Assembly: GCF_001718795.1 (NCBI RefSeq)
Contig: NZ_CP013435.1
Location: forward strand, 2,914,001 to 2,978,000
DNA from: Burkholderia latens
Lineage (GTDB): Bacteria; Pseudomonadota; Gammaproteobacteria; Burkholderiales; Burkholderiaceae
Reading direction: 5' to 3'
DNA length: 64,000 nt
Below are positions 36,239 through 45,850 of this stretch, piece by piece. The position numbers and the translations under genes are program-made. The notes under the pieces are model-generated. The model had not been told where the DNA came from and did no database searches. It saw only the letters and a program-made list of their open reading frames with translations. The stretch's first letter is position 1. Each line of letters starts with the position of its first letter.

Positions 36239-37054
36239 TCAGAACGACGCGACCATCGAGCCCTTGAACTGCTTCTTGATGAATTCCTTCACTTCCGGCG
36301 ACTGGTACGCCTTGACCAGCTTCTTCACCCACGGCTGATCCTTGTCCTTCGCGCGCACGGCGATCAGGTTCGCGTACGGGCTCGTCAGCGATTCGAGCGC
36401 GATCGCATCCTTGGTCGGCTGCAGGTTCGCGGCGAGCGCGTAGTTCGTGTTGATCACGGCCGCGTCGACGTCCGACAGCACGCGCGGCAGTTGCGCGGCG
36501 TCGAGCTCGGAAATCTTCAGCTTCTTCGGGTTCTCGGCGATGTCGAGCACCGTCGCATTGTTGCCGCCGGTGCCCGCGCCCGCCTTCAGCTTGATCACGC
36601 CTTGCGTCTGAAGCAGCAGCAGCGCGCGGTTCTCGTTCGACGGATCGTTCGGCACCGCGAGCTTCGCGCCTTGCGGCAGATCCTTCAGCGACTTGAACTT
36701 CTTCGAGTACACGCCGATCGGCGAAATGTAGGTGAGGCCCGCGCTGACGATCTTGTAGCCGCGCTGTTTCACCTGGCTGTCGAGGTACGGCTGGTGCTGG
36801 AAGCTGTTCGCGTCGAGGTCGCCCGCGTCGAGCGCCGCGTTCGGCTGCACGTAGTCGTTGAACTCGATGACCTTCACGTTCAGGCCTTCCTTCTCCTTCG
36901 CGACCTTCTGCACGACCTGCCACACTTCCGCATCCGGGCCGGCGACCGTGCCGACCTTGATCACCTTGTCGTCGGCGTGCGCGCCCGCCGACAGCGTCAG
37001 CGCTGCGCCGGTGGCCAGCACGGAAAATACCTTCAGGAGACTGCGACGCTTCAT
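36239..37054 (-). CDS. metQ: MetQ/NlpA-family methionine-binding protein (orphan)
   Basis: Periplasmic binding protein of the D/L-methionine importer family. The 271 residues start with a signal peptide (KRRSLLKVFSVLATGAALTLSAGAHA, about 27). The mature NlpA fold has VIKVGTVAGPDAEVWQVVQKVAKEKEGL, VQPNAALDAGDLDANSFQHQPYL and VPNDPSNENRALLLLQ. There is no lipobox Cys, so unlike E. coli MetQ this one should be free in the periplasm. No metN or metI lies in the window, so it must use a transporter encoded elsewhere or be a paralogue with another ligand. Confidence 0.88.
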   Translation of the reverse strand: MKRRSLLKVFSVLATGAALTLSAGAHADDKVIKVGTVAGPDAEVWQVVQKVAKEKEGLNVKVIEFNDYVQPNAALDAGDLDANSFQHQPYLDSQVKQRGYKIVSAGLTYISPIGVYSKKFKSLKDLPQGAKLAVPNDPSNENRALLLLQTQGVIKLKAGAGTGGNNATVLDIAENPKKLKISELDAAQLPRVLSDVDAAVINTNYALAANLQPTKDAIALESLTSPYANLIAVRAKDKDQPWVKKLVKAYQSPEVKEFIKKQFKGSMVASF

Positions 37055-37230
37055 CTGTTTCTCGCTTTCTTGCTAACTGAAAAATGGGGCGCGATACGGG
37101 TATGCCCGGACTCGCACGAAGGCGCAAATGGTGTCACAGGATCGGCCGGAAGTGAAATACATCCCGCTCATATGGGTATGCACTGCGACGGTGCCGGGTG
37201 CGCCCGCGCGACCCGGCGATCGGTTGCATT

Positions 37231-38799
37231 TCAACGGGCGCCGCCGCCCGCTTCGGCGACCCGGAATGCGCCGACCGCGTCGCGCAGTTTCCCGGCCTGC
37301 TCCTGCAGCGACGCGGCCGCCGCCGCGGCCTGCTCGACCAGCGCCGCGTTCTGCTGCGTGACCTGGTCCATCTGCGTGACCGCGCGCCCGACCTGCGTGA
37401 TGCCGCTCGCCTGCTCCTCGGACGCGGCCGCGATCTCGCCCATGATGTCGGTCACGCGCGCGACCGCCTGCAGGATCTCGCCCATCGTCGTGCCGGCCTG
37501 CCCGACCAGCGTCGAACCGTTGCGCACACGCTCGACCGAATCGACGATCAGCGCGCGGATCTCCTTCGCGGCCGTCGCGCTGCGTTGCGCGAGCGAGCGC
37601 ACCTCGCCCGCGACCACCGCGAAGCCGCGGCCCTGCTCGCCGGCGCGCGCGGCCTCGACCGCCGCGTTCAGCGCGAGGATGTTGGTCTGGAATGCAATGC
37701 CTTCGATCACGCCAATGATGTCGGCGATCTTGCGCGAACTGTCGTCGATCTCGCCCATCGTGCCGATCACGCGGCTCACGACGTCATTGCCCGCCCGCGC
37801 GATCTCCGAGGCATTGTTCGCGAGCCCGCTCGCCTGCCGCGCGTTGTCGGCATTCTGCTTCACCGTCGCGGTCAGCTGCTCCATGCTCGCAGCCGTTTCC
37901 TCGAGCGACGCGGCCTGCTCCTCGGTGCGCTGCGACAGGTCGTCGTTGCCGGACGCGATCTCGCGGCTCGCCGACGCGATCGACTCGGCCGACTGGCGGA
38001 TCCCGCCGATCGTCGCCTGCAGCCGCGCCTGCATGTCGCGCATTGCCGCCATCATGCTCGTGCGATCGCCGGCTCGCACCGGTACCGGCCGCGTGAGATC
38101 GCCCTGAGCGATGCGCGTCGCCAGCGCGGCTGCTTCGTCCGGCTCGCCGCCGAGGCTGCCGCGCACGTTGCGGATGATCACGAGCATCGCCGCGCTGATC
38201 ACGAAGCCGATCACGAGCACGACCGCAAGGTGGCCGAACAGCGTGCGGTAGTAGACGGTATCGATGTCCTTCAGGAACACGCCGCTCGAGATGTTCCAGT
38301 CCCACGGCGCGAAGCGCGTGACGTAGCTGATCTTCGGCACCGCGGTCTCGCTGTGCGGGAGGCGGCCGCGATACTCGGCGAAGCCGCTGCCGCTCGCCTT
38401 CGCGGCGTTCAGGATCGTGACGAACAGCGGCTTGCCGTCCGAATCGAGATAGTCGCCGACCTGCGTGCCGACCAGCTTCGGCAGCGTCGGGTGCATCAGC
38501 ACGACCGGCTTCGAATCCATCACGAATACGTAGCCGGACTCACCGTAGCGCATCGCGGCGAGGCTCGAGAGCGCGTCGCGCTTCGCATCGGCCTCGGACA
38601 GCGTGCCGGCCTGCGCGAGCGCGTGATACGCCTTCACGATGCCGGCCGCCGAGTCGACGAGGTTGGCGATGCCTTCCTTGCGTTCAGCGAGCATCGTCGA
38701 GCGCGTCTCGTACGCACTCCATGCACCGACGCCGAGTAGGCCGATCCATACCAGCGCAAGCGCGAGCCACAGCTTGCGGTTCAAACTCATTCTGCTCAT
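37231..38799 (-). CDS. Methyl-accepting chemotaxis protein with a single Cache domain
   Basis: Transmembrane chemoreceptor, 522 residues. Helix 1 is at about 9-28 ([18 protein letters not shown]). A periplasmic single Cache (sCache_2) sensor follows (about 35-190; [21 protein letters not shown] and the [15 protein letters not shown] end), then helix 2 (about 192-212), HAMP and a long coiled coil. The signalling tip contains [20 protein letters not shown] and [20 protein letters not shown]. The protein lacks a CheR-binding pentapeptide, ending AEAGGGAR. I used the ATG at 38799 (AAGG upstream); 38790 is an alternative. Small organic acids are common sCache_2 ligands, but the true ligand is unknown. 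No che genes are nearby. Confidence 0.92.
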   Translation of the reverse strand: MSRMSLNRKLWLALALVWIGLLGVGAWSAYETRSTMLAERKEGIANLVDSAAGIVKAYHALAQAGTLSEADAKRDALSSLAAMRYGESGYVFVMDSKPVVLMHPTLPKLVGTQVGDYLDSDGKPLFVTILNAAKASGSGFAEYRGRLPHSETAVPKISYVTRFAPWDWNISSGVFLKDIDTVYYRTLFGHLAVVLVIGFVISAAMLVIIRNVRGSLGGEPDEAAALATRIAQGDLTRPVPVRAGDRTSMMAAMRDMQARLQATIGGIRQSAESIASASREIASGNDDLSQRTEEQAASLEETAASMEQLTATVKQNADNARQASGLANNASEIARAGNDVVSRVIGTMGEIDDSSRKIADIIGVIEGIAFQTNILALNAAVEAARAGEQGRGFAVVAGEVRSLAQRSATAAKEIRALIVDSVERVRNGSTLVGQAGTTMGEILQAVARVTDIMGEIAAASEEQASGITQVGRAVTQMDQVTQQNAALVEQAAAAAASLQEQAGKLRDAVGAFRVAEAGGGAR

Positions 38800-39021
38800 C
38801 TGCGTGCCTTGAAGTCGAAGTCTTTGCCCGCGTTGCGCGCGCACGGCCGGTCGCGCGCAAACGGTTGCTTCCGTATTTACGGCAGCGAGGCTTTCAACTT
38901 GAATACACGCACCCGATGCGCGCAGCGCGCGTGCCACGCGCGACACCACATCGAACGGCCGCTGTGCTACAAAGATCGGCTGGCCGGTGCGCGATGCGCC
39001 GGCGACATTCCGGGGCCATTC

Positions 39022-39312
39022 ATGTACGTCATCGACATCCACTACACCGCGTCGCTCGAGCGCATCGACGATGCACTCGAACGCCACCGCGCGTATCTGC
39101 AGCCGCTGTTGGAACGCGGGATTTTCATTGCGGCGGGCCCGAAGGTGCCGCGCGAAGGCGGCATGATTCTCGCGGCGCGCATCGATCGCGACGAACTCGA
39201 CGCGATTCTCCAGACCGACCCGTTCGTGACAGAAGGGCTCGCAACCTATCGCGTGACCGAGTTCAGGATCACGCGGGCCGCGCAGGGCTTCAACGTGCCG
39301 GCGCTGCCGTAA
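39022..39312 (+). CDS. YciI family protein
   Basis: A 96-residue cytoplasmic protein of the dimeric alpha/beta-barrel YciI family. It starts [20 protein letters not shown]; the family's RxxHxxYL pattern appears as [14 protein letters not shown], followed by [14 protein letters not shown] and a [16 protein letters not shown] end. Members are thought to be enzymes (the ferredoxin-like fold is shared with muconolactone isomerase), with a conserved His; the reaction is unknown here. It is divergent from the chemoreceptor gene across 222 bases. Confidence 0.88.
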   Translation: MYVIDIHYTASLERIDDALERHRAYLQPLLERGIFIAAGPKVPREGGMILAARIDRDELDAILQTDPFVTEGLATYRVTEFRITRAAQGFNVPALP

Positions 39313-39381
39313 CGTCGCGCGCGTGCATGCCCGGGCGCGCGACAAGCGGCGTATCAGAAATCGTCGGAAAGCAGGAGGAAT

Positions 39382-39406
39382 GCGTGACGGCGCAGCCCCG
39401 TCACGC
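39382..39406. terminator. Hairpin between convergent yciI-like and sco genes
   Basis: A 9-bp perfect stem (39382-39390 with 39398-39406) and 7-base loop, without a T-run; a possible Rho-assisted or bidirectional 3' end. Confidence 0.45.
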
Positions 39407-39450
39407 GTGTCGCCGGGCCGGCGCCCGCGCGTTCATGCGGCGTGCGCCGC

Positions 39451-40077
39451 TCAGTCGACCAGCAGTTTCAGGTCGTGGACCCACGGGCCGGGGCCCTGGC
39501 CGTCGCGCACGAACAGGCGCAGCTTGCCGTCGCGATCGAACACGTAGCTCGCGGCCGTGTGATCCATCGTGTAGCTGCCGGGCGTATTGCCGGGCACCTT
39601 CGCGTAGTACACGCGGAAATCCTTCGTGACCTTCTTGAGCTGCGCTTCGTCGGCCGGGCGCAGACCGATGAACGACGGATCGAACGCGGGCACGTACTGG
39701 CCGAGCAGCGCGGGCGTGTCGCGCTCCGGATCGACGGTCACGAACAGCACCTGCACGCGTTTCGACGCGTCGGGCCCGAGCTGCTTCAGCGCTTCGGACA
39801 GTTCGGCCATCGTCGTCGGGCACACGTCCGGGCAGTGCGTATAGCCGAAGAACATCACGACGGCACGGCCCTTGAAGTCGGCGAGCGTGCGCACCTTGCC
39901 GGTCGTGTCGGGCAGCGCGAAGTCGCTGCCGAACTGCGTGTTGCCGGTGATGTCGAGATTCTGGAATTTCGGTGCGTTGTCGCAGCCCGTGAGCAGCGCG
40001 GCTGCCGCGAGTGCGCACGCGAGCATCCAGCCTTGGCGCGCGCGGCGCCCGAACCATGATTGGAGCATTGCGTTCAA
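39451..40077 (-). CDS. sco: Sco1/SenC copper chaperone for cytochrome oxidase
   Basis: Membrane-anchored periplasmic thioredoxin-fold protein that delivers copper to the CuA centre of subunit II. The 208 residues begin with a membrane/lipoprotein signal: ACALAAAALLTGC is a good lipobox with Cys32. The copper-binding CPDVC motif (VMFFGYTHCPDVCPTTM) and the distal histidine in GSYTMDHTAASYVFD are present. It is the last gene of the SURF1-ctaA-ctaB-sco group; ctaB ends 9 bases upstream. Confidence 0.95.
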   Translation of the reverse strand: MNAMLQSWFGRRARQGWMLACALAAAALLTGCDNAPKFQNLDITGNTQFGSDFALPDTTGKVRTLADFKGRAVVMFFGYTHCPDVCPTTMAELSEALKQLGPDASKRVQVLFVTVDPERDTPALLGQYVPAFDPSFIGLRPADEAQLKKVTKDFRVYYAKVPGNTPGSYTMDHTAASYVFDRDGKLRLFVRDGQGPGPWVHDLKLLVD

Positions 40078-40086
40078 ACCGTGCGG

Positions 40087-40989
40087 TTACACGCCGAGCA
40101 GCGGGCGTGCATAGTGATCGACGAGCAGCGCGGCGAACAGCAGCGACAGGTAGACGATCGAGTAGCGGAAGGCCTTGCGGGCGAGTTCGTCCGAATAGTC
40201 GCGGTAGATCTTCCACGCATACGCGAGGAACACCGCGCCGAGCAGCACCGCGCTCGTCAGATAGACGGCGCCGCTCATCCCGGAAATGAACGGCATCAGC
40301 GCAACCGCGAACAGAATCACCGTATACAGCAGGATGTGCAGCCGCGTGTACTTCTCGCCGTGCGTGACCGGCAACATCGGCAGCCCCGCATTCTCGTAGT
40401 CCTTGCGGCGATAGAGCGCGAGCACCCAGAAATGCGGCGGCGTCCACACGAAGATGATCAGCACGAGGATCCACGCATCGCCCGGCACCGCACCGGTGAC
40501 GGCCGCCCAGCCAAGCGCCGGCGGCATCGCACCCGACGCGCCGCCGATCACGATGTTCTGCGGCGTCATCGGCTTGAGCAGCAGCGTGTAGATCACCGCG
40601 TAGCCGACAAACGTCGCGATCGTCAGCCACATCGTCAGCGGGTTCGTGAACGTATAGAGCGTCCATGCGCCGACGCTGCCCAGCACGGCCGAGAACAGCA
40701 GGATCTGCGGGGTCGTGATCTCGCCGCGCGCGGAGGGTCGCCACGCGGTGCGGCGCATCATCGCGTCGACCTTTTGCTCGACGAGGCAGTTGATCGCGAA
40801 CGCGGCGCCGGCCAGCAGCCAGATGCCGACCGTGCCGCCGATCAGCACGTGCCACGGCACCATGCCCGGCGTCGCGAGAAACATGCCGATCACCGCGCAG
40901 AACACCGCGAGCTGCGTGACACGCGGCTTCGTCAGCGCCATGTACTGCGAAAACCGGCTACCGGGCGATTGGGAAAGGGTGCTTTGCAT
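40087..40989 (-). CDS. ctaB: Protoheme IX farnesyltransferase (heme O synthase)
   Basis: Adds a farnesyl group to heme B to give heme O for the aa3 oxidase. The 300 residues form a UbiA-type prenyltransferase with about nine helices. It has [24 protein letters not shown], the prenyl-diphosphate-binding [19 protein letters not shown] (the family's NxxxDxxxDxxMxRT motif with a Glu-Gln variant), and the second Asp-rich loop region [16 protein letters not shown]. The start is the ATG giving [14 protein letters not shown]. Eight bases separate it from ctaA, and the next step (heme O to heme A) is catalysed by that neighbour. Confidence 0.96.
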   Translation of the reverse strand: MQSTLSQSPGSRFSQYMALTKPRVTQLAVFCAVIGMFLATPGMVPWHVLIGGTVGIWLLAGAAFAINCLVEQKVDAMMRRTAWRPSARGEITTPQILLFSAVLGSVGAWTLYTFTNPLTMWLTIATFVGYAVIYTLLLKPMTPQNIVIGGASGAMPPALGWAAVTGAVPGDAWILVLIIFVWTPPHFWVLALYRRKDYENAGLPMLPVTHGEKYTRLHILLYTVILFAVALMPFISGMSGAVYLTSAVLLGAVFLAYAWKIYRDYSDELARKAFRYSIVYLSLLFAALLVDHYARPLLGV

Positions 40990-40997
40990 GGGGACGG

Positions 40998-42110
40998 TCA
41001 CGCCGGGGCGGCGTCGCGCGCGGGCTGCACGACACGGCCGGGGCGGCTTGAAAGGATGCGAAAGTTTAACATGACGACGAGCAGCAGCAGGACCGCGGCG
41101 CCGCCGTTGTGCGCGACGGCAACCGGCAGCGGCCACTGCAGCACGATGTTGGTCAGGCCCGTCAGGAACTGCACCAGCACGACCAGCAGCACACCGTTCG
41201 CCGGACGCCGCAGCGACTCGAAACGGCGCATCTTCAGCGCGAACGCGACCAGATACGCGACGACGACGAACGCGAACGTGCGGTGAGTCCAGTGAATCGC
41301 GACCAGCGCGTCCTGCGTGATCGCCTCGCCGTCCTTCGTCATTCCGAGCGCGCGCCACAGGTGGAAGCCCTGGCCGAAGTTCATCGGCGGGATCCACTGG
41401 CCGTTGCAGGTCGGGAAATCGGTACAGGCCAGCACCGCGTAGTTGGTGCTCACCCAGCCGCCGAGCGCGATCTGCACGACCAGCAGCACCAGCGCCGCGA
41501 GCGCGGCCGCGCGGTACCGGCCGGCTTCCGGATCATGCGACGGCAGCGGCGTCTGCCGCGCCGCGAGCCAGCCGAGCGTGCCGAGCAGCGTGAGCCCGAG
41601 CAGCAGATGGGTCGTGACGATCACCGGCTGCAGCTTCATCGTGACCGTCCACGCGCCGAACACGCCCTGTACGACGATCAACAGCAACAGGCTCGTCGGC
41701 CACCAAGGCGACACGTGCAGCGGACGGCGGCGCAGCCGCGCGGACCACGCGATCACGACCTGCGCGATGATCAGCACGCCGATCGCCATCGCGAAATAGC
41801 GGTGGATCATCTCGATCCATGCCTTAGTCATGCTGACGGGGCCGGTCGGCATCGCCTGGTGGGCGGCCGTGATCGCCGCGTGAGCGATGAACGGCGACGA
41901 CGTGCCGTAGCAGCCCGGCCAGTCCGGGCAGCCGAGGCCCGAATCGGTGAGCCGCGTGAAGCCGCCGAACATCACGAGGTCGAGGGTCAGGAACGTGGTG
42001 ATCCACACCAGCTTGCGAAACTTGTCGTCGTCGGCCTTCACCCACACGTACGACAGCGGCAGCAGCGCAATGCACAAGCCGATCAGGCCGAGTTGCAGTA
42101 GATACGACAT
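40998..42110 (-). CDS. ctaA: Heme A synthase (COX15/CtaA)
   Basis: Oxidises the C8 methyl of heme O to formyl, giving heme A. The 370 residues have eight helices and heme-ligand histidines in [50 protein letters not shown] and [15 protein letters not shown], plus the motif [22 protein letters not shown] with its paired cysteines. Adjacent to ctaB and to the oxidase genes, so the heme A pathway is complete in this cluster. Confidence 0.96.
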   Translation of the reverse strand: MSYLLQLGLIGLCIALLPLSYVWVKADDDKFRKLVWITTFLTLDLVMFGGFTRLTDSGLGCPDWPGCYGTSSPFIAHAAITAAHQAMPTGPVSMTKAWIEMIHRYFAMAIGVLIIAQVVIAWSARLRRRPLHVSPWWPTSLLLLIVVQGVFGAWTVTMKLQPVIVTTHLLLGLTLLGTLGWLAARQTPLPSHDPEAGRYRAAALAALVLLVVQIALGGWVSTNYAVLACTDFPTCNGQWIPPMNFGQGFHLWRALGMTKDGEAITQDALVAIHWTHRTFAFVVVAYLVAFALKMRRFESLRRPANGVLLVVLVQFLTGLTNIVLQWPLPVAVAHNGGAAVLLLLVVMLNFRILSSRPGRVVQPARDAAPA

Positions 42111-42135
42111 CGAATGGTTGCCTCGTCGTCTCGCG

Positions 42136-42762
42136 TTAGCCGATGCTCGACCACTTCAGCAGCTTCGTCACGTCCGCCTTGATCTTGCTGGGATTCGGAT
42201 TCTTCGGGAAGCGCATCATCAGGTTGCCGTTCGGATCGACCATGTAAAGGTGGTCGCTGTCCTTCGTGCCGGTGTCGGCCGGCAGCCACGCGGCGACCGC
42301 GGCCGGATCCGCGACGAGGCGGCGCGTGTCGGGATACGCGTCGAGCACCTTCTGCGGGATCGCGCCCGCATCGCTGCGCAGCCACACCATCGTGATCCGG
42401 TGCCGCTCGCCGGCCTGCGTGACGCGGATCTGGCGCATGAAATAGAGCTTCTGCGCGCACGCGTCGTCGCACGCGCTGCGATCGGTCATCACGAACAGCC
42501 ACACGCCGCGCAGCGACGACAGCGGCACCGTCTTGCCCGTTTCGTCGGTGACCTGCAGATCCGCCGGGATCGGCCGCTGCGGCTCGATCAGCGTGCCGTA
42601 GTTGGTCGAACCGCCCTTCGGCTTGATCACGTAGTAGGTGAAGTACGACGCGATGATCGGCGCCGCGCATACGAGCCCGAGCAGTACGAGCATCCAGCGG
42701 CCGCGCTTGCGGGCCGCCGGTGAAACCGGCGACGCGGCCGGACTCTGACGGGAAGATTGCAT
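42136..42762 (-). CDS. Membrane-anchored Sco-like thioredoxin-fold protein of the cox cluster
   Basis: A 208-residue protein. A single N-terminal helix (about 22-43, GRWMLVLLGLVCAAPIIASYFTYYV) precedes a periplasmic domain with a CX3C motif in VMTDRSACDDACAQKLYFMRQ, comparable to the CPDVC of Sco but without its flanking family residues. YMVDPNGNLMMRFPKNPNPSKIKADV closes the fold. Homologues in beta-proteobacterial cox clusters are often loosely annotated 'cytochrome c oxidase subunit I'. A role in copper or thiol handling during oxidase assembly is inferred from context. It lies 25 bases upstream of ctaA. Confidence 0.75.
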   Translation of the reverse strand: MQSSRQSPAASPVSPAARKRGRWMLVLLGLVCAAPIIASYFTYYVIKPKGGSTNYGTLIEPQRPIPADLQVTDETGKTVPLSSLRGVWLFVMTDRSACDDACAQKLYFMRQIRVTQAGERHRITMVWLRSDAGAIPQKVLDAYPDTRRLVADPAAVAAWLPADTGTKDSDHLYMVDPNGNLMMRFPKNPNPSKIKADVTKLLKWSSIG

Positions 42763-42820
42763 GGACAAATCAGACCTCTCGAAACGAACCCGCGGCGCTG
42801 CCGCCGCGTCGGGGCTGCGC

Positions 42821-43531
42821 TCACGCGCCGGCCGACTTCTTCGCCGCACGCCGCGCGGCGTACAGGCCGAAACCGAGCGCGGCCGCCGCGATGCCCCACC
42901 ACTGAAACATGTAACCGTAATTGCGCTCGACGCCGGTCGTCGCCGCCGGCCAGTCGCGCACGAGCTTGTCGCCGTCGTCGCTCGTCTGCTGGATCACGAA
43001 CGGCTGCAGCGGCAGCCCCGTTTCCTTCGCATATGCGGCGACATCCAGGTTCTGCCGGATCTTCTGGTGCGCAGCCGACCCGCCTTCGCCGAGCTCGAAT
43101 GCACGGGACGCGTCGGCGCGCGCGATGCCTTCGATCTCGATGTCGCCCGCGGGCGTCGCGAACGGCTCGATCGCCGTGCGATCGGCGATGTTGCGCGGCA
43201 GCCAGCCCCGGTTCACCAGCACGGCGCCGCCGCCCGTGAGTTTAAACGGCATCACGACGTAAAAACCCGGCTGGTCGTTATACGGCCGATTGTCGAGGAA
43301 CACCGCTTGCTCGGGCACGAAGCGGCCCCTCGCCCGCACCCGGTGGAACTCGATCGACGCGAGCGGGATCGGCTCCGCGCCGACGTCGACGGGCGCCGCG
43401 TGCTCGAAGCGGACGATGTTCGCCTGCAGCGCTTCCTTCTGGTGCGCGCGGTCGCGCTGCCAGAAACCGAGGCGTATCGCGCCCGCGACGACGACGAGAA
43501 CCAGCAGCGCAGGCAGCCAGCGAATCTTCAT
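42821..43531 (-). CDS. SURF1 family cytochrome oxidase assembly protein
   Basis: Assembly factor that helps insert heme A into subunit I. The 236 residues have two helices, at the N-terminus (WLPALLVLVVVAGAIRLGFWQRDRA, whose GxWQ-type motif is diagnostic) and the C-terminus (YMFQWWGIAAAALGFGLYA). They flank a periplasmic beta-rich domain with VFLDNRPYNDQPGFYVVMPFKL and VLVNRGWLPR. I used the ATG at 43531; an ATG at 43552 would add seven residues. It heads the group SURF1, Sco-like, ctaA, ctaB, sco and diverges from a small twin-helix gene. Confidence 0.93.
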   Translation of the reverse strand: MKIRWLPALLVLVVVAGAIRLGFWQRDRAHQKEALQANIVRFEHAAPVDVGAEPIPLASIEFHRVRARGRFVPEQAVFLDNRPYNDQPGFYVVMPFKLTGGGAVLVNRGWLPRNIADRTAIEPFATPAGDIEIEGIARADASRAFELGEGGSAAHQKIRQNLDVAAYAKETGLPLQPFVIQQTSDDGDKLVRDWPAATTGVERNYGYMFQWWGIAAAALGFGLYAARRAAKKSAGA

Positions 43532-43615
43532 CGGGCTGCCCGCGAAACGCATTCGCGAAAGCGAAGTGCGATAATTATCCTCTTCCTTTCGAATTGCCGT
43601 CGTCCGGTTCGTGTC

Positions 43616-43825
43616 ATGCACATACTCGTTCCCATCGCCTTCGTCCTGATCATCGCCAGCATGGGCTCGGCGCTGTATTTCATGATGCACGACCGCGGCC
43701 ATACGAAACGCATGGTCTGGTCGCTCGCCACCCGCGTCGGGTTGTCGGTGTCGCTGTTCCTGTTCATCCTGTTCGCGAACTGGATGGGCTGGATCCATTC
43801 GACCGGCCTGCCGATCGGGCGTTGA
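43616..43825 (+). CDS. Twin transmembrane protein (DUF2909)
   Basis: A 69-residue protein with two helices (about 3-22, ILVPIAFVLIIASMGSALYF, and about 41-60, VGLSVSLFLFILFANWMGWI) linked by a basic loop with HDRGHTKRMVWSLATR. This matches DUF2909, small membrane proteins found with betaproteobacterial cytochrome oxidase genes; function unknown. It is the only plus-strand gene within the cox cluster, lying between SURF1 (divergent) and ctaE (convergent). Confidence 0.87.
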   Translation: MHILVPIAFVLIIASMGSALYFMMHDRGHTKRMVWSLATRVGLSVSLFLFILFANWMGWIHSTGLPIGR

Positions 43826-43958
43826 TACATCCGCCGCCGCTGTGACATTTCGCCGCACAGCGGTGCCACCAAGCAAAAGCGCCGCCTGACTGAGTCGCGG
43901 CGGCGCCGGTGGCGTTGAGCACGGGCAGCCGGCCGCTGCCCCGTCCCCGCCAATGAAA

Positions 43959-43986
43959 ACGGCCCGCGCATCGCTGCGCGGGCCGT
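43959..43986. terminator. Terminator between DUF2909 gene and ctaE
   Basis: A perfect 12-bp GC-rich stem (43959-43970 with 43975-43986), loop TCGC. On the minus strand it is followed by TTTTCATTGG, so it ends the ctaC-to-ctaE transcript; it also lies after the plus gene. Confidence 0.8.
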
Positions 43987-43994
43987 CGTTGCAT

Positions 43995-44852
43995 TTACAG
44001 CCAGTAGACGACGACGTACAGGCCGAGCCAGACGACGTCGACGAAGTGCCAGTACCACGCGGCGCCTTCGAATGCGAAGTGGTGATCGGGCTTGAAGTGG
44101 CCGCGGATCATCCGCACCAGCACCACCGCGAGCATCGTGCCGCCGAGGAACACGTGGAAACCGTGGAAGCCGGTCAGCAGGAAGAACGTCGAGCCGTAGA
44201 CGCCCGAGTTCAGCGTCAGGTTCAGTTCGTTGTACGCGTGGTAGTACTCGAAGCCTTGCATGAACAGGAAGCAGATACCGAGCACGAGCGTCGCGGCGAG
44301 CCATGCGATGGCCTTCTTGCGGTGATCGTCGCGCAGCGCGTGGTGAGACACCGTCAGCGTCACGCCCGATGCCAGCAGGAACGCGGTGTTCAGCGTCGGG
44401 ACCGGCCACGGGCCCATCGTCTTGAAGTGCCCGGCGAGCGCGGCGGGGCCTTCGTTCGGCCACACGGCGGAGAAGTCCGGCCAGATCAGCTTGTAGTCGA
44501 GGCTGCCGAGCTGGTGCAGCGCGATTTCGCGCGCATAGAACAGCGCACCGAAGAATGCGCCGAAGAACATCACTTCGGAGAAGATGAACCAGCTCATGCT
44601 CCAGCGGTACGACTTGTCGACGTTCTTGCCGTAGTGACCGCCTTCCGATTCGGCGATCGCGTCGCCGAACCAGTGATACAGCGTGAAGAGCAACCACAGC
44701 AGGCCAAGCAGCGCCGTGTACGGAGCCCAGTCGTGACCGTTGATCCACAGCGCCACCGACCCGAGCATGACCAGCAGGCCGACGGCCGCGCTGATCGGAT
44801 GCTGCGACGGATGCGGCACGAAATAGTACGGGGTCTGGTTTTGACCGCTCAT
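43995..44852 (-). CDS. ctaE: Cytochrome c oxidase subunit III
   Basis: Seven-helix core subunit of the aa3 oxidase, 285 residues. Typical segments are YYFVPHPSQHPISAAVGLLVM at the N-terminus, WFIFSEVMFFGAFFGALFYARE with the conserved Glu of the membrane interior, FLLTGFHGFHVFLGGTMLAVV, and the end WHFVDVVWLGLYVVVYWL. It is the last gene of the ctaC-ctaD-small-ctaG-DUF2970-ctaE operon. Confidence 0.96.
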   Translation of the reverse strand: MSGQNQTPYYFVPHPSQHPISAAVGLLVMLGSVALWINGHDWAPYTALLGLLWLLFTLYHWFGDAIAESEGGHYGKNVDKSYRWSMSWFIFSEVMFFGAFFGALFYAREIALHQLGSLDYKLIWPDFSAVWPNEGPAALAGHFKTMGPWPVPTLNTAFLLASGVTLTVSHHALRDDHRKKAIAWLAATLVLGICFLFMQGFEYYHAYNELNLTLNSGVYGSTFFLLTGFHGFHVFLGGTMLAVVLVRMIRGHFKPDHHFAFEGAAWYWHFVDVVWLGLYVVVYWL

Positions 44853-44989
44853 GCTTGATTCTCCACTTCAGTCCAATTTGTGTACCGGAAACCGCTCCGG
44901 CTGTATTTCTTGCGCGGCGCGACGGCCGCCGCTCTTTCCCGCACGCAGCGCCGGGGCGCTGCGCACTGCATTCTTTCGCGGCTCCGGCC

Positions 44990-45190
44990 TCAGCCGACGA
45001 CCGCTCGCACGATCAGGATCAGCACGCCGATGAACACGCCGGCCGCGATCAACGCGACGATCAGCACGTGCAGCGGATTCAGCTGCGTCGCATCGGCCTC
45101 CAGGTCGCGCCGCTTGCGCACGCCGAAGAACGACCACAACACCGCTCGCAACGCCTGGCCGAACGACCCGCCCCGCTTGGTTTCCGTCAT
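44990..45190 (-). CDS. DUF2970 small membrane protein
   Basis: A 66-residue protein with a basic N-terminal part (SFGQALRAVLWSFFGVRKRRDLEAD) and one C-terminal helix (LHVLIVALIAAGVFIGVLILI). DUF2970 members are regularly found between ctaG and ctaE in beta-proteobacteria. A role in oxidase assembly or stability is plausible but undemonstrated. It starts 16 bases after ctaG ends. Confidence 0.88.
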   Translation of the reverse strand: MTETKRGGSFGQALRAVLWSFFGVRKRRDLEADATQLNPLHVLIVALIAAGVFIGVLILIVRAVVG

Positions 45191-45206
45191 CGCCCCGTCT
45201 CCGTCG

Positions 45207-45815
45207 TCATGCGGCCGGCTTCGCCGCGCCCTGCTCCGCCGTCTTGCGCGGTGCGGGCGCCGGCGCGGCCGGCGTATTCAGCTCGAAGAACGTGTACGAC
45301 AGCGTGATCGTCTTCACGTCCTTCGGCAGCTTCGGATCGATCACGAACACCACCGGCATCTTGCGCGACTCGTTCGCGGCCAGCGTCTGCTGCGTGAAGC
45401 AAAAGCACTCGATCTTCTTGAAGAACTCCGTCGCCTGCTTCGGCGCGTAGCTCGGAATCGCCTGGGCGACCACCGGCCGGCCCTGGCCGTTGGTCACGTC
45501 GTAGACGATCGTCGTCAGTTCGCCCGGATGCACGTCGAGGCTATTGTGCTCGGGCTTGAAACCGAGCGGGCCGCGCGCATTCGCATCGAACTCGACCGAC
45601 ACGGTGCGGCTGTAGTCGACCTGCGTGCTCTTCGCCTCGCGTTCGCTGACATCGCGCTGCACCAGATTGTTGATGCCGGTGATCTGGCAGATCGCGCGAT
45701 ACATCGGAATCAGCGCGAAGCCGAAGCCGAACATCAGCGCGGCCACCACGAAGAGCTTCACCAGCATCGAACGATTGAACGCCCGATCGACGGCGCCCTC
45801 TTCCGGCTTCGACAT
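45207..45815 (-). CDS. ctaG: Cytochrome c oxidase assembly protein CtaG/Cox11
   Basis: Copper chaperone for the CuB centre of subunit I. The 202 residues have one N-terminal helix (LVKLFVVAALMFGFGFALIPMY) followed by a periplasmic immunoglobulin-like domain. The copper-binding cysteines are in KIECFCFTQQTL, and FVIDPKLPKDVKTITLSYTFF is the conserved end; a Pro/Ala-rich tail follows. Placed between ctaD and ctaE, as in most alpha- and betaproteobacteria. Confidence 0.95.
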   Translation of the reverse strand: MSKPEEGAVDRAFNRSMLVKLFVVAALMFGFGFALIPMYRAICQITGINNLVQRDVSEREAKSTQVDYSRTVSVEFDANARGPLGFKPEHNSLDVHPGELTTIVYDVTNGQGRPVVAQAIPSYAPKQATEFFKKIECFCFTQQTLAANESRKMPVVFVIDPKLPKDVKTITLSYTFFELNTPAAPAPAPRKTAEQGAAKPAA

Positions 45816-45850
45816 ACGACTACATCCTCGCTACTGCGTCAGTTACTGCA

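Noticed and set aside
36239..37230. A SAM riboswitch or S-box in front of metQ.
   Set aside because: The 37055-37230 stretch shows no conserved riboswitch core that I can recognise.
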